This document shows positions 60,205 to 64,000 of a DNA stretch of 64,000 nucleotides, piece after piece. Under the pieces are notes generated by a model that was not told the DNA's origin, made no database searches, and was given only the letters and a program-made list of their open reading frames with translations. The DNA is from Massilia phosphatilytica. GTDB lineage: Bacteria; Pseudomonadota; Gammaproteobacteria; Burkholderiales; Burkholderiaceae_D. The translations under genes and the position numbers were made by a program. Positions within the stretch are counted from its first letter, which is position 1; every line of letters starts with the position of its first letter. The stretch spans positions 434,001 to 498,000 of the forward strand of contig NZ_PUIP01000002.1 of NCBI RefSeq assembly GCF_002968015.1, written 5' to 3'.

Positions 60205-60873
60205 TCAATGGGCCGAGGCCACGGCGGCGTCGGCCTTGGGGAAGCTCTTCAGCAAGCCCTGCAGGTTGCCGTCGATGCTGCCGTAGGCGCTGCGTAGCTG
60301 GGTCAGGGTCTTGAGCATCTGGTGCGGTGTCGCCGTGCCCGTTTCCAGGTCGCTCAGCGTGTCCATCATGCGCGGGCCGTCGAGGAAAGTCGCATTGCCG
60401 ACCGTCGTGAGCGTCTGGATGTCGCGGATATCGGCATAGGCCGTCACATAGCGCTGCAACTGCTCGTCCGGCATCCACGTCACGGCCTGGTTGGCGATGG
60501 CGGCGTCCCACGCTTCGTGGCGCAGCGTGGGCAGCTTGATGCCGAGAGTGAGGCCCTCCTTCCAGTCGGTCTTGAAGCGCGCCATCAACGCATCGTCGGC
60601 CACCTTGTCGCGGATGCCCTGCAACAGCTCGGTGCGGACCCGCTGGATCTCCTTCAAATCGCTTTCATTTCGCGCGAGCACGGTCTTCACGTCCTCGGCG
60701 TTGAAACGCAGTTCCGCCTCGATCTTCTCGGCGGCCTCGTGCGCGAGGTGCTTGTGGTGAACCGTCTGTACGGCGTGCTCGAGCGCCAGGGCGGTCAGGA
60801 TACTGATGACAATCATCACGTACTCGCCGCCGAACTCTTTCAGCTTCTTCGATTTTGGAACTTCGAAATGCAT
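60205..60873 (-). CDS. Single-span membrane protein, function unknown
   Basis: A 222-residue protein. The N-terminus has a short basic stretch (MHFEVPKSKKLKEFGGEY) followed by a hydrophobic helix (VMIVISILTALALEHAV). The rest is a predicted coiled-coil/helical domain (AEKIEAELRFNAEDVKTVLARNESDLKEIQRVRTELLQGIRD) outside or inside the membrane. I do not recognise the family firmly. It lies 14 bases upstream of the M64 gene in the same direction, so it is probably co-transcribed. Confidence 0.8.
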   Translation of the reverse strand: MHFEVPKSKKLKEFGGEYVMIVISILTALALEHAVQTVHHKHLAHEAAEKIEAELRFNAEDVKTVLARNESDLKEIQRVRTELLQGIRDKVADDALMARFKTDWKEGLTLGIKLPTLRHEAWDAAIANQAVTWMPDEQLQRYVTAYADIRDIQTLTTVGNATFLDGPRMMDTLSDLETGTATPHQMLKTLTQLRSAYGSIDGNLQGLLKSFPKADAAVASAH

Positions 60874-61021
60874 GGTGGACCCTGCGCTAAATGTAAAACT
60901 TCCAATCTAGCGCAGGTTTGGCTTTCTGACAATCAACCGCCGTTGCATGCCTCCGGCAACGCGCATCATGCCGATGAGCGCCTCCGCGTCTTCCGGCCGG
61001 GCCGGCCGGATCGGAGAAGCT

Positions 61022-61426
61022 TTACTCAACATGGCCGGTCGCGAGCGCAAACCCTTCATCGATCCAGCCCGTGATCCCACCGATCATCAGCTTGACGGGC
61101 CGCCCCAGCTTCGCCAGCCGGTACGCGGCACGGTGCGCGCCGTTGCAATGCGGGCCGGCGCAATAGACGACGAACAAGGTGTCGGTCGGATAGTCGCGCA
61201 GCTTCGCCTCGACGATTTTCCCGTGCGGCATATTGATCGCTTCTGGCACATGGCCCCGCGCATACAGGTCGGGACTGCGCACATCGAACAGGACGAAATC
61301 CTGCGTGCCGCTGGCGATGGTGTCGTGCACATCCCAGCAGTCCGTCTCGAATTCGAACGCGGTACCGAAGTGGTCCATGGCGCGGTCGCCGGATGCGGCG
61401 GGGATGGCGGATACGGATGAAGTCAT
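61022..61426 (-). CDS. Rhodanese-like domain protein
   Basis: A 134-residue single rhodanese domain. It starts with a short polar segment, then DFVLFDVRSPDLYARGHVPEAINMPHGKI, and the active-site loop is FVVYCAGPHCNGAHRAAYRLAKLG with the catalytic cysteine in YCAGPHC. Sulfur carrier or thiosulfate sulfurtransferase activity is expected. Divergent from a GlxA-type regulator with about 90 bp between, so it may be its target. Confidence 0.9.
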   Translation of the reverse strand: MTSSVSAIPAASGDRAMDHFGTAFEFETDCWDVHDTIASGTQDFVLFDVRSPDLYARGHVPEAINMPHGKIVEAKLRDYPTDTLFVVYCAGPHCNGAHRAAYRLAKLGRPVKLMIGGITGWIDEGFALATGHVE

Positions 61427-61515
61427 GGGTCTCTCCTGTTTATGAAGCGCCAGTGTCGCAGCGCGGGCGCGTCGGCGGCAGTGCCTTGGGCGACAGAAAT
61501 TGGTAACATCGTGCC

Positions 61516-62478
61516 ATGTCCCATCACGTCTCCATCATCGCCTACGACGGCCTGTGCACCTTCGAATTCGCTTGCGCCATCGAGCTGTTCGCCCTGGAGC
61601 GTCCAGAACTGGGCGTGCATTGGTACAGCCATACGGTGTGCGCGATCGAGCCGGGTCCCCTGCGCGCCAGGGGCGGCCTGACGGTGCAGGTGCCGCACGG
61701 CCTCGACGCGCTCGACCGGGCCGATACGATCATCATTCCTGGCTGGCGCGACCTGGCGGATGTGCCGCCGCCCGCCCTCGTCGAAGCGTTGCGGGCCGCT
61801 CATGCACGGGGTGCGCGCATCTGCTCGATCTGCACGGGCGCGTACGTGCTCGCCTATGCCGGCCTGCTCGACGGACGCGTGGCGACCACGCACTGGCATT
61901 ATCTCGACGATATGCGCGCCCGCTTTCCCGACATCGCGATCGATACGGACGCGCTGTATGTCGACGCGGGGCGCATCGTCACGTCGGCCGGGTCTGCAGC
62001 CGGCCTGGACATGCTGCTGCATATCGTCCGCTCCGACTTCGGGGCAGAGGTCGCGAACCGGGTCGCACAACGCCTCGTGATCCCGGCGCACCGCGACGGC
62101 GACCAGGCGCAACGCGTCGCGCGCCCCCTCCCCACCACCGGCGTGGACACCATCGCCCGCCTGATGGACCGGGTGCGCGAAACGATCCGCGCCGAGCATA
62201 CGGTGGCGTCGATGGCGGCCGAGGCGCGCCTTGGGACGCGCACGTTCCAGCGCCGCTTCAAGGAGAGGACGGGGCTCGCGCCGCTCGGCTGGCTCGTGCG
62301 CGAGCGGGTCGCCCTCGCCGCGCAGCTACTGGAATCGCGGCCGCAGCTGGCCATCGATGCGATCGCGGACCTGGCGGGGCTCGGTTCGGCTGAATCGCTG
62401 CGCCGGCATTTCCGCGCGCATGGGCTGGCGCCGCCGGGACGGTATCGCCGCCAAAGTCATGAGCGGGCCATGTCGTGA
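61516..62478 (+). CDS. GlxA-type regulator (DJ-1/PfpI plus AraC domains)
   Basis: A 320-residue AraC-family regulator. The first 190 residues form a DJ-1/PfpI-like domain (SIIAYDGLCTFEFACAIELFALERPELGV, with the nucleophile-elbow SICTGAYVLAYAG). The last 100 are an AraC helix-turn-helix pair (TVASMAAEARLGTRTFQRRFKERTG and LAIDAIADLAGLGSAESLRRHFRA). Probably controls the divergent rhodanese gene. Confidence 0.92.
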   Translation: MSHHVSIIAYDGLCTFEFACAIELFALERPELGVHWYSHTVCAIEPGPLRARGGLTVQVPHGLDALDRADTIIIPGWRDLADVPPPALVEALRAAHARGARICSICTGAYVLAYAGLLDGRVATTHWHYLDDMRARFPDIAIDTDALYVDAGRIVTSAGSAAGLDMLLHIVRSDFGAEVANRVAQRLVIPAHRDGDQAQRVARPLPTTGVDTIARLMDRVRETIRAEHTVASMAAEARLGTRTFQRRFKERTGLAPLGWLVRERVALAAQLLESRPQLAIDAIADLAGLGSAESLRRHFRAHGLAPPGRYRRQSHERAMS

Positions 62479-62548
62479 CTTTTGGAGAGACCGATCGAGA
62501 CTTTCGTCATTACAATAAAAAGTCTTGTCGAATCGATCGGGGAATCCA

Positions 62549-62836
62549 ATGTACGTGGTGCTTCTGAAATTTGGGGACAACAAGAGCCGGGCCAGCGATT
62601 TCATGCAGGACCACAATGCCTGGATCAGGCAAGGCCTCGACGACGGGGTCTTCCTCCTTGTCGGCAGCCTGCAGCCGAACCTGGGCGGTGCGATCGTGGC
62701 CCACGGCGTGTCGCCGGGGGACCTGCAGGCGCGGATCGATGCCGATCCGTTCGTCGTACACGGCATCGTCCAGGCCGAGATCCTTGAGATCAAGCCCGGC
62801 AAAGCCGATCCCCGGCTGCAATTCCTGCTCGCATGA
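62549..62836 (+). CDS. YciI-like dimeric alpha/beta barrel protein
   Basis: A 95-residue protein (YVVLLKFGDNKSRASDFMQDHNAWIRQGLDDGVFLLVGSLQPN). The YciI-like signature has the short strand, the DHNAW histidine and the Asp-containing PFVVHGIVQAEILEI end. It is an enzyme-like barrel whose reaction is undefined. The ATG at 62549 overlaps nothing upstream. Its stop overlaps the glycosylase start (ATGA). Confidence 0.88.
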   Translation: MYVVLLKFGDNKSRASDFMQDHNAWIRQGLDDGVFLLVGSLQPNLGGAIVAHGVSPGDLQARIDADPFVVHGIVQAEILEIKPGKADPRLQFLLA

Positions 62837-63474
62837 GCTCGATGTTCATTGCCGCGGACGGCCAGCCGCGCTGCCGCTGGTGCCGCGCCGCGCCTGAATT
62901 CCTTCATTATCACGACACTGAATGGGGCTTTCCGGTCAGCGACGACCGGCGCCTGTTCGAAAAGATCTGCCTGGAAGGATTCCAGTCCGGACTCAGCTGG
63001 CGCACCATCCTTGCCAAGCGCGAGAATTTCCGGGTCGCCTTCGATGGGTTCGATGTCAACCGGATCGCGGACTATACCGACCGCGACGTCGCTCGGTTAT
63101 TGGCCGATGAAGGCATCGTCCGCCACCGCGGCAAGATCGAAGCGGTGATCAATAACGCCCGCATGGCCCGGGACCTCGCGGCGCGCGAGGGCTCGCTCGC
63201 CGCCTTCTTCTGGCGCTACGAGCCCGATCCGGCCCAGCTCGCCGCGCCGCAAACGGCGTCCACGTCCACGGAGGCCGTCGCCCTGTCAAAGGACTTGAAA
63301 AAAATGGGCTGGAAGTTCGTCGGCCCGACGACCGTGTACGCCTTCATGCAGGCGATGGGACTGATCAACGACCACGCCGAACAGTGCTTCGTCCGGGACA
63401 AGGTCGCGCACGCACGCGGGCAGTTCAAGCGCCCGCGCGGCGCTATTTGTACTGGTACAGCGGACGGCGGATGA
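62833..63474 (+). CDS. tag: 3-methyladenine DNA glycosylase I
   Basis: A 213-residue base excision repair enzyme. The zinc-binding residues are CRWC at the N-terminus with the H of YHDTEWGFPV, and H/C in NDHAEQCF near the C-terminus. LEGFQSGLSWRTILAKRENFRVAFDGFD and MGWKFVGPTTVYAFMQAMGLINDH are the conserved helix-hairpin-helix and base-pocket segments. Coupled by ATGA to the YciI-like gene. The last 32 bases overlap the stop end of the convergent cyanophycinase gene. Confidence 0.94.
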   Translation: MSSMFIAADGQPRCRWCRAAPEFLHYHDTEWGFPVSDDRRLFEKICLEGFQSGLSWRTILAKRENFRVAFDGFDVNRIADYTDRDVARLLADEGIVRHRGKIEAVINNARMARDLAAREGSLAAFFWRYEPDPAQLAAPQTASTSTEAVALSKDLKKMGWKFVGPTTVYAFMQAMGLINDHAEQCFVRDKVAHARGQFKRPRGAICTGTADGG

Positions 63475-64000
63475 GGATCGGCCGGATGTCCAGCCGCACG
63501 TTGTAGATCGAATAGGATTCCATCGACGACGACTGGTAGCCGACGCTGTCGTCCGTGCGCGTGAAGCGGAATTCGAAGCCGAGGTCGGGCTGGACGCCGT
63601 TCGGGCTGCCGAGCGTGATGCCGATGGCGTCCGGCTGGTCGCTGTCGATCAGCTTGCTCATCAGGTCGACGACGGTGCTGTTGCCGAGGATGTCGGCGGT
63701 GAACAGCGGCTCGCGGTAGTACGGCCGCGACGGATCGAGCTTGTTGTCGGCCTTGTCGTCGGACGGCGTGCATTCGCGGGTGACGATATTGAAGTGGTCG
63801 CCGTTGTCGAGGTAGCTGACGTGCACATTGGTCACATTGAACGCGCCCTCGTGCACGATCGCGTTCGACAGGTCGAGCACGAGCGCGCCCTTGTAGCCGA
63901 TCACCTCGACGTCGCGGTTAGGGAACACGACCATCGCCGTGTCCTCGTCGATGCCCAGGCCCAGCTTGTAGCCCTTCTTGAGCATGGCCGGCAGCATGCG
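63443..64000 (-). CDS. Cyanophycinase (peptidase S51), C-terminal part
   Basis: The 186 visible residues match the C-terminal half of cyanophycinase, a serine-type hydrolase that cleaves cyanophycin to beta-Asp-Arg dipeptides. GLGIDEDTAMVVFPNRDVEVIGYKGALVLDLSN is the conserved stretch containing the DEDTA-like motif. The catalytic serine region lies beyond the window edge. The remaining residues (EFRFTRTDDSVGYQSSSMESYSIYNVRLDIRPILIRRP) extend the standard domain. The gene continues beyond 64000, and the visible part overlaps the convergent tag gene at its stop. Confidence 0.9.
   Translation of the reverse strand, partial: RMLPAMLKKGYKLGLGIDEDTAMVVFPNRDVEVIGYKGALVLDLSNAIVHEGAFNVTNVHVSYLDNGDHFNIVTRECTPSDDKADNKLDPSRPYYREPLFTADILGNSTVVDLMSKLIDSDQPDAIGITLGSPNGVQPDLGFEFRFTRTDDSVGYQSSSMESYSIYNVRLDIRPILIRRPLYQYK

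Overview
The window is a chromosomal segment of a high-GC betaproteobacterium. Gene content and protein style point to the Oxalobacteraceae, most likely Massilia or a close relative (Telluria, Duganella). Supporting signs are the alanine/lysine/proline histone H1-like protein, a SWIB protein with the same kind of tail, PilS/PilR beside a CcsA-like protein and a PP0621-type zinc-ribbon protein, and DUF1841. The genus is an inference from recognition; no search was run. Most of the window is compact housekeeping sequence with frequent 4-base start/stop overlaps.

Layout. 1-5.2 kb: a partial TonB-like gene, then a coupled minus-strand operon mpl-yqiA-ubiC-RNase II. 5.2-12.3 kb: plus-strand run of an NTase-like protein, TlpA-like thioredoxin, aroQ, accB, accC, prmA, a DUF3426 zinc-ribbon protein and a PfkB kinase, closed by a terminator. 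12.4-14.3 kb: yggT and the repetitive H1-like gene. 14.3-15 kb: an AT-rich gap with a LexA-type palindrome and a terminator. 15-18 kb: two coupled GT4-type glycosyltransferases. 18-20.8 kb: pgeF, a LysR regulator and a secreted alpha/beta hydrolase. 20.8-25.3 kb: nrdB, nrdA and a 450-bp leader with a strong hairpin. 25.3-29.6 kb: pilR, pilS, PP0621 and ccsA-like genes. 29.7-32.3 kb: an SsuABC/TauABC-type importer. 32.5-36.4 kb: a MITE-like element, ffh, the SWIB protein, a LysR regulator, a REP-like pair and a lytic transglycosylase. 36.4-42.5 kb: proS, rppH, a double-retropepsin protein, a coupled unknown, DUF1841 and two cytochromes c.

42.7-49.5 kb: MoxR ATPase, GNAT and CoxE-type vWA protein; a CPBP protease; a CPA2 antiporter coupled to a YbdK ligase; and small SRPBCC, ABM and NIPSNAP proteins. 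49.5-52.8 kb: an ArsR-type regulator, a Fur-box-preceded unknown gene, a LysE exporter divergent from an Lrp regulator, and a PuuD-like amidotransferase. 53-57.5 kb: parE and parC, preceded by a second LexA-type palindrome. 57.5-60.9 kb: two small exported low-complexity proteins, an M64 metallopeptidase and a membrane-anchored unknown. 61-64 kb: rhodanese, GlxA-type regulator, YciI-like protein, 3-methyladenine DNA glycosylase I and the C-terminal part of a cyanophycinase.

I see no prophage, CRISPR array, complete insertion sequence, tRNA or rRNA. The points most worth a second look are the two LexA-type palindromes, the 121-bp inverted-repeat element before ffh, the Fur box before a 115-residue protein of unknown function, the double-retropepsin gene with its coupled unknown, and the exported proteins next to the M64 peptidase.
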